Assembly: GCA_020536535.1 (NCBI GenBank)
Contig: JAHLWZ010000889.1
Coordinates: 1 to 58,392 of the forward strand
DNA length: 58,392 nt
From: Pelomyxa schiedti
Taxonomy: Eukaryota > Evosea > Pelobiontida > Pelomyxidae
Direction: 5' to 3'
How positions within the stretch are numbered: the first letter of the stretch is position 1; every line of letters begins with the position of its first letter. The position numbers and the translations under genes were made by a program. The notes under the pieces were generated by a model. The model saw only the letters and a program-made list of their open reading frames with translations. It was not told the DNA's origin and ran no database searches. Below, piece after piece: positions 1-11,270 of the stretch.

Positions 1-53
1 ACTAGTGACCCTAAAAACACAACAAGTACAAGTACAAGCACAAGCACAGAGGC
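1..53. repeat. 53-bp exact copy of 17644-17696 at contig start
   Basis: The first 53 bases are identical to 17644-17696, inside the coding sequence of the SRI-domain gene, and diverge at base 54. In the other copy they lie in an open Ser/Thr-rich reading frame. Here they sit antisense to the end of the virilizer-like gene and add an implausible Leu/Cys/Tyr tail to it. An assembly artefact at a contig end is the simplest reading; a real microduplication is possible. Confidence 0.85.
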
Positions 54-3000
54 GAGGAGGTAATTGTGGAGAGCGGCGAGGGTTTGGCCACAACTGCTGC
101 CCTGGGGGGAGGAGCAATTGCTTGGGGCCGCCCCCCACCGCCGTAGAAAGAACTAGTGGAGACAGGGGTCAGCCCGGAGGCGGTGGCGGAGGAGGAGGAG
201 GAAATGTTGACGGGGGAGGAGGCCGAGTTGCAGGCGGCATCGTGTTGCTGTTGCTGCTGGGGAGGAGGGTTCGGCGCGGCAATCCCCGATGTGGTGAGGG
301 AGGGCGAGGGCGAGAGCGAGGGGGACGGGGACGGGGATGGGGAAGGGGAAGGGGAGGGGCTCCGAGGGTTCTTGGAACCTGGGAAGCTGGAGATGGTGTT
401 TCCGCTGTAGACAATTCTGGAGGAGGGCCGCTCGGCTTGGCTGGTCACAAACCTGATGTTATCGTCTCCCCTTGGGGTTTCGGATGCACTGGTGCCGGTG
501 CTAGTGGTAATTGTCCTTGGAGACTGAATCTGTCTGGGAGAGTTCTGTGTAGTCCCCATGTCGCAATCACTGTTCTTTGCAGACTTGTTTACATTTTTAT
601 CCCACATTCTGCCATCTGCACTGGGTCTCCCATCGTTAGGCCCTGTGGGCTCTTGGTGTCCTTGACCTGAATCTTGCAATGTTCCACTTTGTCCCTCGCT
701 GAGAATGGGTAGTTCACTTGGAAATTGATGTTTTTGAGTGCCCCCATTAGTGCCGGTGCCATTATCATTGCTAGACTTAGCATTCTTGCGGATTCCACTT
801 ACCAGCGGTTTCAACTTCTCATCTTGGTGAGGTATAGAAACTGACTCGACTGTTTTGTCAACATGGGATCCCTTGCCATTGTAATGATTGTTTTTTGAAA
901 GTGTGTCACTTTCATGCCGCTCAATGTTTGGAGTGATGGAATCAACTCTGGCTCCACTTTTGTGAGAACCCTCTTTCCGATCTTTGTGCTCACTATCATT
1001 CAATGTCGGACTATGGTGCCGTTCCCTGGGAGAAGACTTCTTCTCGTCATGTCTAGTTGATCTCGCCTTATGTCCTAACAGAGTTATATATTAATCAACT
1101 ATCCTCAGAGAAGGAATACCGGTTGCTGTTTTGTGAGCCTGATTGGGCTGTGGGGGTGAATGTATGGATTCCTTTTCTTCCCAATTGTCAACGTGTACTG
1201 ATGGTAGTCGGCTGGAACTAACAAATATTATTAATATAGTACTTAACCAAAACATTTAACCTGCTCCTGGTACGCAAAGAGTTGCTGGCATTGTAAGATG
1301 CTCCACCGAATGCGTTTGTCTGTTAATGGGTGAAAGATGTGTGGAATATGAAAGAACATACCTTATCAACTCGTGCCCTCTTAACTTTTGAATCCCCAAT
1401 ATCATTACTGGGAGTTCTCTTACAACCAACATCAGATTTTTCATTTGATGGAAGAGATCCAGACAAAAACAATTCCGTTGCCTCAGTGAGTTTTGGGTCA
1501 CCGGGTTGCCTCTCAAGACAATCTTACAAAATTGATATGTATTGAGAAACATACATCGTTGAATTCAAGTAGTGAGTAATAGTTCAGGTCACTGTCAGTT
1601 TCAAGGTCTGAGCCAACAACCTGTAGCTGTTGTAAGCACACAAATGCCAATAAAAATATACCTGTAAGACTTGATCAATACTCGATATTGGTGTTCGTGG
1701 CGTTGTGAGAGTTGCTGGTTTTCCTGCATTCTTCGTCATATCGGAAAAAATCTTGGTCAAGCTTGGCCCAGACTGGAAGAGGAATCAAAAAAGCTCAAAA
1801 AAGGAGGGAAAAAGTAACATTGGGAAGAGACACTAATGACTGGAGGGGGTGGGAATCTGCATTACTCCACATGATAAATCTCATTACATCTTCCAATTTT
1901 GAAGGTGCGTAACGAGAAAGGGAACATAGTAAAGCTCCACACAACTCTGCTGCTTTTGAAAACCTGAAAAAGTGAACACCAAGAGTCTTGAAACTTTTTG
2001 CACACCCTGGACTGGTGCGAATTTTCAAAAGATTTTCAAGGAAAGTGAAGAAGGGTGACGGTGTTGAAGTGCCCTAAAGAAGTTAAGTCGACTTTTTTTC
2101 GGAGTTTTGGACTACCTCAAATACAATGCAGGAGGCACCATAAGGACGAATGCTCAGAGTAAAAAGAATGTGCAATACCGTGACATATGGCAAACTCGTT
2201 TCACTAGGCACTTCAAGAATATGCTTGAAAAGTGCAGTCACAACCTTACCCATGATAATTAGACACTAGTAAAAAAGAAAACCCCATATACCTTCCCCAA
2301 GTCAGGCGCAGGAGGGTAGGAGGCAACTATTTTGAAATCTTCACTGTGGGTCTCCTCAGCGATACTAACAAAAGGCTAATTCCTCGGTTAGTAAGTGGAT
2401 AAAGAGAACAACACTTACACAACACAGATAATAGACAAGTGCTAGTGCCCAAGAGAGAAGCGTTCCATGAGGTCTTAGACTAAGAAGAGCTGAAATTACC
2501 CCAGCACATCGGGTGTTAAGTAGGAAGGCCTTAAAAAGTTATTAAGCACGGAGCTGGAAAAAGAACAAACTTTGCCCAATGGCCTCTGTGAAACAGCTAC
2601 AAGAATGTCCAATAACTTAACTAATAGACTTTCTTTCTTTAAAGACAAGCTGGCTTCCAATCTGTTCACCACACAGTTCAGCATTGACAGAGTTCCAGGA
2701 AATTTCAGATTTGCGAGCTTGCATAACAAGGTAACAAGGACTTGGTGTGTTATTTTGCAGCTACTACCCGAGAAGTTCATAACACTGGACATCTATTTGA
2801 ATTCAGTACGCCAAAAGTCCAGTTGTCACCTCACCTCATTGACATCGAGATATGAGGTAGTTGTAGGGTTCAAAGATACAATGGAAATAAGCAGAGACAT
2901 TCCAGAATTAAAATTGATTGGAGCCTACCAAGATTAAGACTTATTATCAGTAACAATGCGAAAAACACACCGTAAGGCTGTGTTGCAACAGAGTATTGAG

Positions 3001-6000
3001 TACTTTAATGTTCCCACTGACAATCCAATCAGTTACAAACCGGGCCAGTAATTTCTCCGATCTGCGTAACTCCCAAGTATACTCGGAGAGGGGGAAAGTT
3101 TTTTCGGGTATGAAAGTAGCCCTCAAGAAAAAAGGAGAAGAGACAAGTTCGAAATTCAACTGATAATTTTTTGTTTGTCATGGGAATCTCGAAGTGGGAC
3201 AAACCTTAAGGATGGATTTCATCAAAGGTGTATTACTGTAAAATTGTTTCCAAGTGTTCTTTATCCCCAGAATCAGGGAGGACAGGATACTGAAAATAGG
3301 TACAAGGAGATCAAGATACTTTTTTATGGTATCCCAGGGCTGAAGGAAAAAAATAAATAGTTGCATGCAGACGAAAGGGTTGACCTTGTCTTCAGCATTT
3401 GAAAGCACCTTCGTTGTGTCCTCCAATAATGTCTTAAGTGCAGTCACAAAGGTCGTGTCCAAGATGTGGCTGTATTAAAGATTAAACTTGCAAGAAAAGG
3501 GGAATAGCAGAAACTAGCCTTAAAACCACATATTGCTGATTCGAAGAAAGTAAATGTGAACAAATCCGAAGTGTAGATAAGGTCATAGGAAAGTTGTATT
3601 CCCTTTTCTCATTTCCTGGTTCTAAGCCAGGAAACTTTGGGAACTCTTCAATAAATGTTGGGATCTAACAGTGGTCAGAGGACCTCAATGAATTTTTCTT
3701 ACTCCGTGTTTGAGCTCCGAAAACGGGTGCAGCCAGGACCATGAAAGTTGTGCAAGAGAAAGGGCTTCCTCAAAGCCAAAGCATGATTCAGGTTTACAAA
3801 AATGGGAAATGGCTTGGTAGATGTGATCCCCATAAGAAAGTAGCAGTTTGGTGTTCTGCTCTAACTGTGCAACCTTCATTTCAAATTAGGAAAAGCTGTA
3901 GAATGAGTAGCCGTCACATTGTGCAGAAGATATAAACTGTAATACAAAACAGACAAATTTTGTGGAAAACACTGATCCAGCTGCGAAAGAAGAAACTCCA
4001 CGCCTACGGGACTGTTGGGGACAGGTTTTTTAGTGACAGTTATAGGAAAAAGGAAGACCTTGAGAATGTTGACACAATAGCGTATTTACCAATTGGGTTC
4101 CTCATCATCATTTGAACTTCAGTAAGCAATCCAAATTTATCTTCTGTGGAATTCATCACTTATTGTTGAGAGGCTATTTTAGAGGTACCTTCTGATAACA
4201 CCCGCTCAAATAAGAGAAATGCATGGAGGTGATAAGATAAAAAATGAGACAGCATAACACAAGAACACTGCTGCGATTCGAGCATAACAGGAAGTGTGAC
4301 AAAGCATGTCATTGGCTCGTAGTGTGGGTCTAAAACCTTGGGACTGTTTAGAAGATTGAAATTTCTTAAAAAGGCTACCTGGATTATGGAATTAACGACT
4401 GTTGTATTAGAAAGGAGATACAACTGTCCAGATTGACTGCTTAGAAGATGAAGGAAGAATTTCTTTGGAATTTCAGAAAAAAAGAAAGTTGTGGGGTTTG
4501 GTAACCGTTAATATGCTAAGAAGTTTTGAAAACGCAGTATGCTGCCGTAATGCAGGATGGCTCAGTAGTAGTAAAATTGATGTGAGAAGTTCTTCTGGAA
4601 GTGGGGGTGGTGGTGGAAAAAGCTCAAATGCATTTAACGGGGAACTACATGAACTTAGTGATCAGAGGAAAAGCTATCTTACTTTTCATATGTATTTGAA
4701 GAGAATCCAGCTGATGGGTCCATGAAGCTGAGGAAAATGTCCTGGCAATGTTACTGAGGTAATCAGAAGGGCAGAGGATAGAACCACTGTAGTATCGATA
4801 ACTTGACCACATAAATCGCCAGATACTTGTTCCTTAGATTCCAATGCCTTCAATGCCTCCTGTGAGGACATGAGACAGGTTACAAAGCTAAATGGTAACA
4901 ACTGGCAATTCCGAAATTTTATCAAAGAGTTGTGTGTTGTGAAGTAAACGCTTCGCAAGATGCAAAACAGCAGTTGAATGAGGCCGAGATAAGATGAGGT
5001 TCAAGACAATTTGGTACCCAGTCTATGGTCCAAAATCAATCAAGTGAAAAAGTACAACTGACCTACTGCTCCGCTCTTGTCTCCCTGAAGGAAATGCATC
5101 ATCCCACTTGAAAAAAATGTTATCGTGGACAGAGTGTTTAGAATGTTCAATGCAAGCCATGAGGTAGCAAAACCAAGGCTGAGAAGAGAATATAAACGAG
5201 GCAGAACTCCTGCTGACTTTTCCCAAATCAAATAAATAAACTGTAATGAAAAGTTGTAGAGTTACCAAAAGGTGTGCACACAGAGTTCTAGAGAAGGGTG
5301 TCACTGTGTTAATAAAAGTAATGGCTGCATCTATAGAAGGAAGTCCTCGTTCCATGTGGAGCATTTCAACTGTCAGAGTTGCAATGGAAGACGCATCCGT
5401 TTCACTGATGATTCCAGAGCACATATGGCAGGTCTATCACAAATTAATCCTGAAAGATGGAAGCTCAAACATTAACTATTTTTGATGCATTCTCAGAGAA
5501 GTGTAAGAATGCATTCCTTACAGCACATGCATCCTTTGAAATAAAAGTTATTAATATTAAAGGGAAACGAGGCCAACATTAATCTCTAATGTGGAAATAT
5601 TTTTCAATGCAGCTGCCATAGCAATGTGTGACGTGATACCACAGCGACCATAAGAAGAAGACTTGACAAGCACTTCACGAGGCTCGGGCCATGAAGTCCA
5701 ATCCATACTAGAGGCTGGTAGTTGAGTTTGAAATACCGAAAACAGATACCTTAAATTGGAAGTCGGTGGCGACTCTGGTGGTACAGAGCATCCATAAATG
5801 CAAATGGATAAGACAGAAAAATTTCCATGAAAAACAAGGAGGTCAGTAACTTGCTGAGACAGGTATTACGATAGAGAAAAAAATGCCAGCCCAAACCGTG
5901 ATTTGTGATGGCAAATATTCCACATTATCCTGTGCTTCATGTACAAGAGCAAAGCATAAACTCCCTTCTTCTTGGACTTGACAAAAAAATTTGAGTGGTC

Positions 6001-6415
6001 CCACAGGTAGCTTTGTCTCCCTTTTTTTTAAAAGTTTAACTCACCCAAAAAAACGAAATCACGAGGCAAAAGAAGGATACCCAGTGAACTCAAGTGATTT
6101 GCTTGCCTTTACCCCAGAAGGTAACACCCTAAGATAGTGCACATACACGGGCTTCACGAATTTGACTTGCTCCGAGTGCCACCCTTCGCTCTCGTACCTA
6201 AAGGTGCCACAATACAACAATTTGCTCTGCGGGCGTTTCCCAATTCCCATCCCACAATCAGCATAAGACAATCCCCCATCTCCCTCTGCAACGCAGCCTC
6301 CCCACTCGCAACCCTTCACGCCACTTTGGCACAGTGTCACCTGTGGCAGTGATCGACGATCTGGTGAGGCCGCGTCCGTCTTCGTGGTGCATGCAACAGC
6401 TCTCACGTTGGCCAT
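54..6415 (-). CDS. virilizer (VIRMA/KIAA1429)-like protein, 3' end cut by contig edge
   Basis: This is probably the large scaffold subunit of the nuclear N6-methyladenosine mRNA methyltransferase complex. The first exon (6415 down to about 6059) carries the virilizer N-terminal pattern: LLYCGTF, then VKFVKPVYVHYLRVLPSGVKA-like spacing, where animal virilizers have a hydrophobic strand followed by a VRVIPPGV-type motif. The next coding exon (about 5850-5700) continues with a VFHGNFSVLSICIYG-type strand, matching the family's GWYNCLTLAIYG segment. The following 4.5 kb holds many short exons coding for Leu-rich helices, as expected for the armadillo-like body. The last exon (1074 downwards, acceptor at 1076/1075) is Ser/Pro/charged with an SP repeat. 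Start is ATG at 6415; a later in-frame ATG just before KLLYCGTF is also possible. Exons in the middle were not all resolved, so one continuous gene is inferred. Confidence 0.6.
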
Positions 6416-6523
6416 GTTGTGGTGGTAATGCGATGTTGCGGGGAGACGTGCAATTGTCCCCCGGTCGAATTTTTTTTTTTCTTCTTCTTCTTAAATAACA
6501 AAAGTCATGGTGATAGTGTGTTG

Positions 6524-7439
6524 TCACAGGTTTTGTGCGGTTCTTTTCTGTGCTACGCCGAGTTATGTAAGGAGAAGAAAAGGGTCATTGAGGGGGAAAA
6601 GATACCTGTTTCAATCAAGCAGTCAGCCAGAAGTTTGTTCACACCACTCCTCTGTTCATCCCTGGCTTGATTTTCCATGTTTGTCTTTGTGGGGGATTAG
6701 GGAGGGTGACACTTAACTTTTTGCACAACCAATGCCTGAAGAGTTTGCTCCCTTTCACTGAGGCAGGAAGCTGGTTTTCTTGATGCCATGTACTCTGCCC
6801 AGTTGAAATCCTTTTTAAATTTTCGTTTGTAGAGTTTCAGAGAGTGCATAAGCTAACTGTGACTCGATCATATTGCCGCTCTGATGTAACTCTAGTGACA
6901 TCAAGCAATCCTCTCAAATCAGAGGCAGCCGTGCTGCCATAGGTCACTTTTTCAAGAACCTATTGTTTTGTTTTGATTGTCAAATAACAATAAACAGGTC
7001 TGTCCCACTCACAGAGGCATCTGTGGGACACCATGATATGAGCATCCACTTTTCCCCAAGTCGGAACACAAGGAAACATGCCTCGTTCTCAAGAACAACA
7101 CTCTTGAGTGCGTGAAAATCTTTTACTTTAGTGAGTCCACATGCACGACACACAACAAATGATACCTTGAGACAGAGCAGTTGTCTTTTCGAGTGTTCCA
7201 GTAACATCCCAGCTACCTTGGGTGTCATTTAGTGGGGTGAGGGTACCCATGCTCCTCTACTTCAATAACTACACACACCATCAACCAGACGAATTTTGAT
7301 TGTCCTGGTGGTCGTTGCCCTCTCTCGTTGAGATTCCCACAGCCTGGCCAGTGACTCGGACACTTTTAGGGATGATCAGTTAAACGTAAGACTTCACCAC
7401 GTCGACAGTTCGATACTACACACAGTGTGCTACGGACAT
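6524..7439 (-). CDS. ADF-H domain protein, twinfilin-like but with only one ADF-H domain
   Basis: This is an actin monomer/filament-binding protein of the ADF/twinfilin class. I joined exons from ATG 7439 to TGA 6524-6526. The product has SESLARLWE near the N-terminus, then IKIRLVDGSWDVTG, then NEACFLVFRLGEKWMLISW with CPTDAS, the core strand and loop of twinfilin's first ADF-H domain. It continues through a VTYGSTAASDLRGLLD helix into a linker reading PASCLSEREQTLQAL, which matches the twinfilin inter-domain linker (PAPLTxAExEL). After about 35 more residues it stops, where twinfilin would begin its second ADF-H domain. Introns at 7228-7300 (61 nt) and about 7010-6960 keep the frame. The last two introns are less certain; one would be only about 33 nt. 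It is transcribed toward the virilizer-like gene on the same strand, 109 bp before its ATG. Confidence 0.65.
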
Positions 7440-7521
7440 TTTCAAATAGAAATAAACGAAAAGGAAAGGGTTGTGAGCCTGCTGGTTGTCTCTTTCTTTT
7501 ACAAATTCTCAACTTGGTTTT

Positions 7522-8174
7522 TTACTGGAATGCCTGTTGGCTGACTTGGTGTGTCTGTCTGTGACTTGGTTTTGCTGATGCGGTACATGTGGTACACTGA
7601 GGTGGTTGTTGCCGTGACTGTGTTCGATTGCGGTTGCGGTTGCGGTTGCGATGGAGTTTGCCTGTGCTTGAGTGGTTGTGAGATGGGGTCGTGATTACTT
7701 TGGGGAGCCCTTCCTGCGGTGCTGGTGGTGACTGGGAGTATGGAGTTGATAGACTCCCTCCTCTACCAGTGGTTGTTGGTGTTCCTGGAGGCTGTTGATC
7801 CAAGAGAACACGGCAGAGTTGACAGGGGATGGGCTTGACGGAGCTTCTAGAGTGGCTTCAGTGCTCTCCAATGCCGAGGGCTCTTCAATTTGCGCCATAG
7901 ATGTTTGTGGTCCGAGGGAGGGAGTAATTGATAGAACGAAGGAATCCTCCCCATTATTATCCCCAAATAAGCCAAGGGCGTCGTTGGCGAGTTCCGAAGG
8001 TAAAGTAGGGGCTCCGGAGTGGTCCTCATATGCAAGCTGAAAGATCAACGGAAGGTGTTGCATCAAAGGTCTCAAACGCGGTACAGGCGGCGCAGAGTAA
8101 ACTGTCAAAAGGAATGGAGGAACAATAATAGGGCACACTTGAGGACCCAAGTGTGGCGTTGATGGTGAGCTCAT
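7522..8174 (-). CDS. hypothetical Ser/Pro/Gln-rich protein
   Basis: I do not recognise a family. Two overlapping frames are joined by one clear intron (GT in CTGgtagag, AG in ccgcag, near 7755-7700), giving about 200 residues. The N-terminal half has a Pro-rich hydrophobic stretch (CPIIVPPFLLTVYSAPPVP) and an acidic middle. The C-terminal half is basic and low-complexity with an (RN)n run at about 7625-7650, then Gln/Thr/Ser to the stop. No enzyme motif or clear membrane segment is visible. The ATG at 8174 lies 59 bp downstream of a TATATATA box on the same strand, which supports the start. A regulatory or disordered protein is possible, but nothing proves it. Confidence 0.5.
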
Positions 8175-8480
8175 TCTCTACACTCGTATTCGATTTATAA
8201 TCGCCGGTTTGTTTGTACTCGTAGTCGTACAGTATATATACAGCCTTTGTCTAACGGGAAGATCTTGACGGGTCCGCTGTCGCAATTACGCCTTTGTTGT
8301 GTCCCTACACGAGCAGAGAGATCTGCGTGTTTTTTGTTTTTTTGTTCCTTTACGGAAAAAATATGGAAATACATTTATTTGAACCGGCAGGAAGACTTTA
8401 TCTGTCTCTTAGGATAAAACGGGAAAAATACCATACCCTGTGAGGGAAAGGTTCCGGATCTCACCGTATTGAGATGGTCA
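8175..8480. other. intergenic, about 300 bp
   Basis: This lies between the ABHD17-like stop and the hypothetical gene's ATG, both on the minus strand. Apart from the TATA-like box at 8233-8240 and T-rich runs around 8330-8350, I see no gene or RNA here. Confidence 0.5.
8233..8240 (-). promoter_or_regulatory. TATA-like box upstream of the hypothetical gene
   Basis: A TATATATA run reading on the minus strand lies 59 bp upstream of the ATG at 8174, in otherwise mixed sequence. The position suits a core promoter plus a short 5' leader. It is based on sequence appearance only. Confidence 0.4.
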
Positions 8481-9661
8481 TCAAGGGTGGTTGGCCCTCT
8501 CCAAAACGTGAATGAAGAACTTCTTCAGTTCTGCAATGAGATCTTCCTCGTATCGCATCTCGATGTCGTTGTGTCCGGCATTGTCCAGTTGCAAAAAATT
8601 GAATCGCGCTTTGTCGCTGAGTTTGTTGAAAAGCATGCAGCCGTGTTCAAATGGAACAACCTGAAATTGGCAATCAAAACGAGTTTGTAAAGTTTGTATT
8701 GGGCATTTACCTCATCCTTTTTGCCATGTATGATGAATGAAGGAACCTATGAAATATGTGAGCTGGAGGTAATTGACAGTAATAATGTACACACTGAGAT
8801 TTTGTTCATTTTGGAAAGATTACAAAACATGTCAGTAAATGGAACATATGATAGTGCCGTCGAAACAACTCTCACACAAGATGCAATACCACTCTGTATA
8901 ACCATACCCCCAAATTGTCCTTTGGGAGTGTGGAGTTCTGGATGTGCACTAGTGCATAGTGTATGTGCAAGGCCTACTGTGGGGCCAGAGCCCAGGGAGC
9001 GTCCCATCAATACAATATTTTTACTTGGAATGTTTTTGTGAACCTGTTGAAAAATTAATTTGGAGAATAGGATGAAGCTATCCAAAAAAACAACAAACAT
9101 CACAAGATAAGTACAGTAAGGTATTGATAGCAAGTTGTGATATCTTCAGTACAATTTTCTTCAGTTGGGGCACCCCCATTCAACCCATACCCCGTATAAT
9201 CATATATGAGGATGTTGACCTAGAATTGAATTAGGTAAGGATGTAATTGATTGCCAACTTCCAGTCTCGGGGCAATCGATGTCATCCAATCATGGAGCAT
9301 CCCTACAAAATTACAGGACTGTGAGTCAATAGTTCCCCTTTAAACAAATCTAAACTGATCAATTGACAGACCCATATCTTCAGCATTCCCGTGAGTATAA
9401 AGCACAGTGACCCTATCGTTCCTGTAGCAACGAGGTAAACCTCCGCCCGCATTCCCCAAAGGCACCCACAGTCCCAAAAACACAAAACATAGAGAGAGAG
9501 AGAGAGATATTGAGAGCACACAAGTGATCGTCGCTGCCAATGAACAAAGCAGGAACCCTACCCCCGCCGCGCCGCTTGTCCAACCACACGTTGGGCAGCT
9601 CCCCAGAGTATGAACTGGGCGGCGGCACAAATGCAACCGACCTCACGAACGACTGCCCCAT
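8481..9661 (-). CDS. ABHD17-like alpha/beta hydrolase (candidate protein depalmitoylase)
   Basis: This is a serine hydrolase of the ABHD17/FAM108 group, membrane-associated enzymes that remove palmitate from signalling proteins. After ATG 9661 the N-terminus reads MGQSFV, then AFVPPPSSYS, equivalent to the family's LAFLPPEATYS. Further exons give VTVLYTHGNAEDMG (oxyanion HGN motif), VNILIYDYTGYG, and the nucleophile elbow GRSLGSG (GxSxG). Then come VPSFIIHGKKDEVV, holding the acid, and LDNAGHNDIE, holding the catalytic His. The order and spacing match the roughly 300-residue family. Four or more introns are resolved in frame, for example ATGG|gtctgt...ttgtag|GGATG near 9380-9303. The N-terminal Cys-rich S-acylation patch of animal ABHD17 is not obvious; an MG start could allow N-myristoylation, which is inference. 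The intron near 9490-9510 contains an AG dinucleotide run. Confidence 0.88.
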
Positions 9662-9864
9662 CCCTGCCGCGGATTTACACAACAAAGGTCACTCTGGACA
9701 ATGAAGGAGGGACTCGTGGTTGTAGTGCAAGTCCAACTGCGCCGGTTGTTTCTTTGATTCTTGATTTGAAGATTACACTAACTGGTTTCGTGGTTCTATT
9801 TGAAAAATGACAAACAATTGAGGGCATACATAGTATGGGGGTGATGGGGTGCTTGTATTGAGGC

Positions 9865-11169
9865 TCAAAGTGAGAGAAGTAGGTTGTAGAGTGTGGGTCT
9901 GCGGTCACGAAATAGACCCCAGGCTGCCCTTTTCCTGGATATGGAAGGGAAGTCAAACGTGGCAACAAGTATGGATTCATCAGGGGTAGGTAATTCTGGG
10001 CTCCACTGTGGTGCTGACGTGATAACGGCACCGGTTTCGTCGGTGATGAAAGAACGGCCGTAGAACGACATGGAGGAAGTGCCTGGTGACTTTCCGCGCA
10101 TGCCTCCAGAAACTCCTGCACCCATTCCCTCCTCGGTTCCAACTCTAGTGAGATGTGACGACTAAGTTTATGGTATCAAAAAATAACCTATTTGCTGCTA
10201 CTACAGGCAGCATGTTGGCGGCCGAGTGGCCTTGCATGACTCTTGTCCAATGATCCCCACTGAAGTAAGTTGGGTCGGAAGGCTCGGAACCAATTGCTGT
10301 TGGATAGGCTATTAAATCGGCTCCTTGCAGGGCCATAACTCGTGCAGCCTCTGGAAACCACTGATCCCAGCATATTCCTACTCCCAGGTTGCAGTAACGA
10401 GTCTTGTATACTTTAAAGCCAGTGTCTCCTGGGCTGAAATAGTATTTTTCCTGCCGTTCAATAGTTAAATAAGTTGCTTCGTGTTGTTTAAACCTGGTAT
10501 CCTGGGCCATGAGGGATGTGTGACTTCCTGTACACGCCAAGTATGGAGCCGTCTGCATCCAACACAGCAACGCTGTTGAAGAAAGCATTGTTGCACTTCT
10601 CAAAGAAGCTCACAGGAATAACAATTGCCAATTCCCTCGCCAAGGCACTGAGAGCCTGAACGGCTTTATTTTCTTCCAAGGTTGATGCCAGCTCAAAGTA
10701 AGCTGGATCCATATCCTAATACGGGACAAGCACAGTTGGCGTATCCCAAGAACACAACTCCGATGTTACAAATAGGATAAAAAGGAGGTTATTTTATTCG
10801 CGCTTATATACTATATTTAGCCACGCCGGATTCGGAAATGGGCAAAACCTGGCAAAAGTATCTGTTCTCGAACAACTCAGGCAGAATGACGACGTTGGCG
10901 TTGTTGGGAGGTGCCGCGGCGACCCTTATCAATCTCGTCACTCTCTCAATCATGCGACCAGCGTTTTCGAGCGACAGCAGCGGCCCATCGGGCGTCGCCA
11001 CGCACGCCATCTGCAGCGCCGCAACAACCACATTCGAAGCATCGGCCCTCCCCGCCCCCGTCCCCGTCGCCGGCGTCGCTTCACGGGCCCCTTGCATCTG
11101 CACCTGGAAAAGACTTTTTCTTTGATGATGATGTGTCTTAGCGAAAACCCCTGAATCATTATCACACAT
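9865..11169 (-). CDS. N-carbamoylputrescine amidase (nitrilase superfamily)
   Basis: This enzyme hydrolyses N-carbamoylputrescine to putrescine, CO2 and ammonia, the last step of the arginine decarboxylase/agmatine route. The catalytic triad of carbon-nitrogen hydrolases is visible: Glu in VILPELFENRYF, Lys in YRKSHIPHGPGYQ, Cys in GVGICWDQWFPEAARVM. Substrate-class sequences are also intact: EKYYFSPGDTGFKV, YPTAIGSEPSDP, DHWTRVMQGH, and a C-terminal AAWGLFRDRRPTLY. Together these point to the plant/bacterial carbamoylputrescine amidase group rather than beta-ureidopropionase. Length is about 300 residues plus a basic, low-complexity N-terminal extension after ATG 11169; the conserved domain begins near VVVAALQMACV. 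Introns interrupt the domain, so this is not bacterial contamination. It is divergent from the MARCH6-like gene, with about 100 bp between start codons that must hold both promoters. Confidence 0.9.
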
Positions 11170-11270
11170 AGTTGTTGCTGCTCACACCGAGTGTTCCACT
11201 GGCATTAAGTGCCGGAGCAGCTGTCGAATTATATTGGATCATCCGGAGAAATCAGAAATCGTAGTAACTA

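Noticed and set aside
5-670. Plus-strand Gly/Arg-rich ORF at the contig start
   Set aside because: It is antisense of the Ser/Pro-rich tail of the virilizer-like gene and begins in the duplicated 53 bp.
6419-6716. Plus-strand ORFs upstream of the virilizer-like gene
   Set aside because: They are antisense to the last exons of the twinfilin-like gene and include a poly-Phe run from a T-rich stretch.
9489-9507. AG dinucleotide repeat
   Set aside because: It is a short microsatellite inside an ABHD17-like intron; nothing suggests function.
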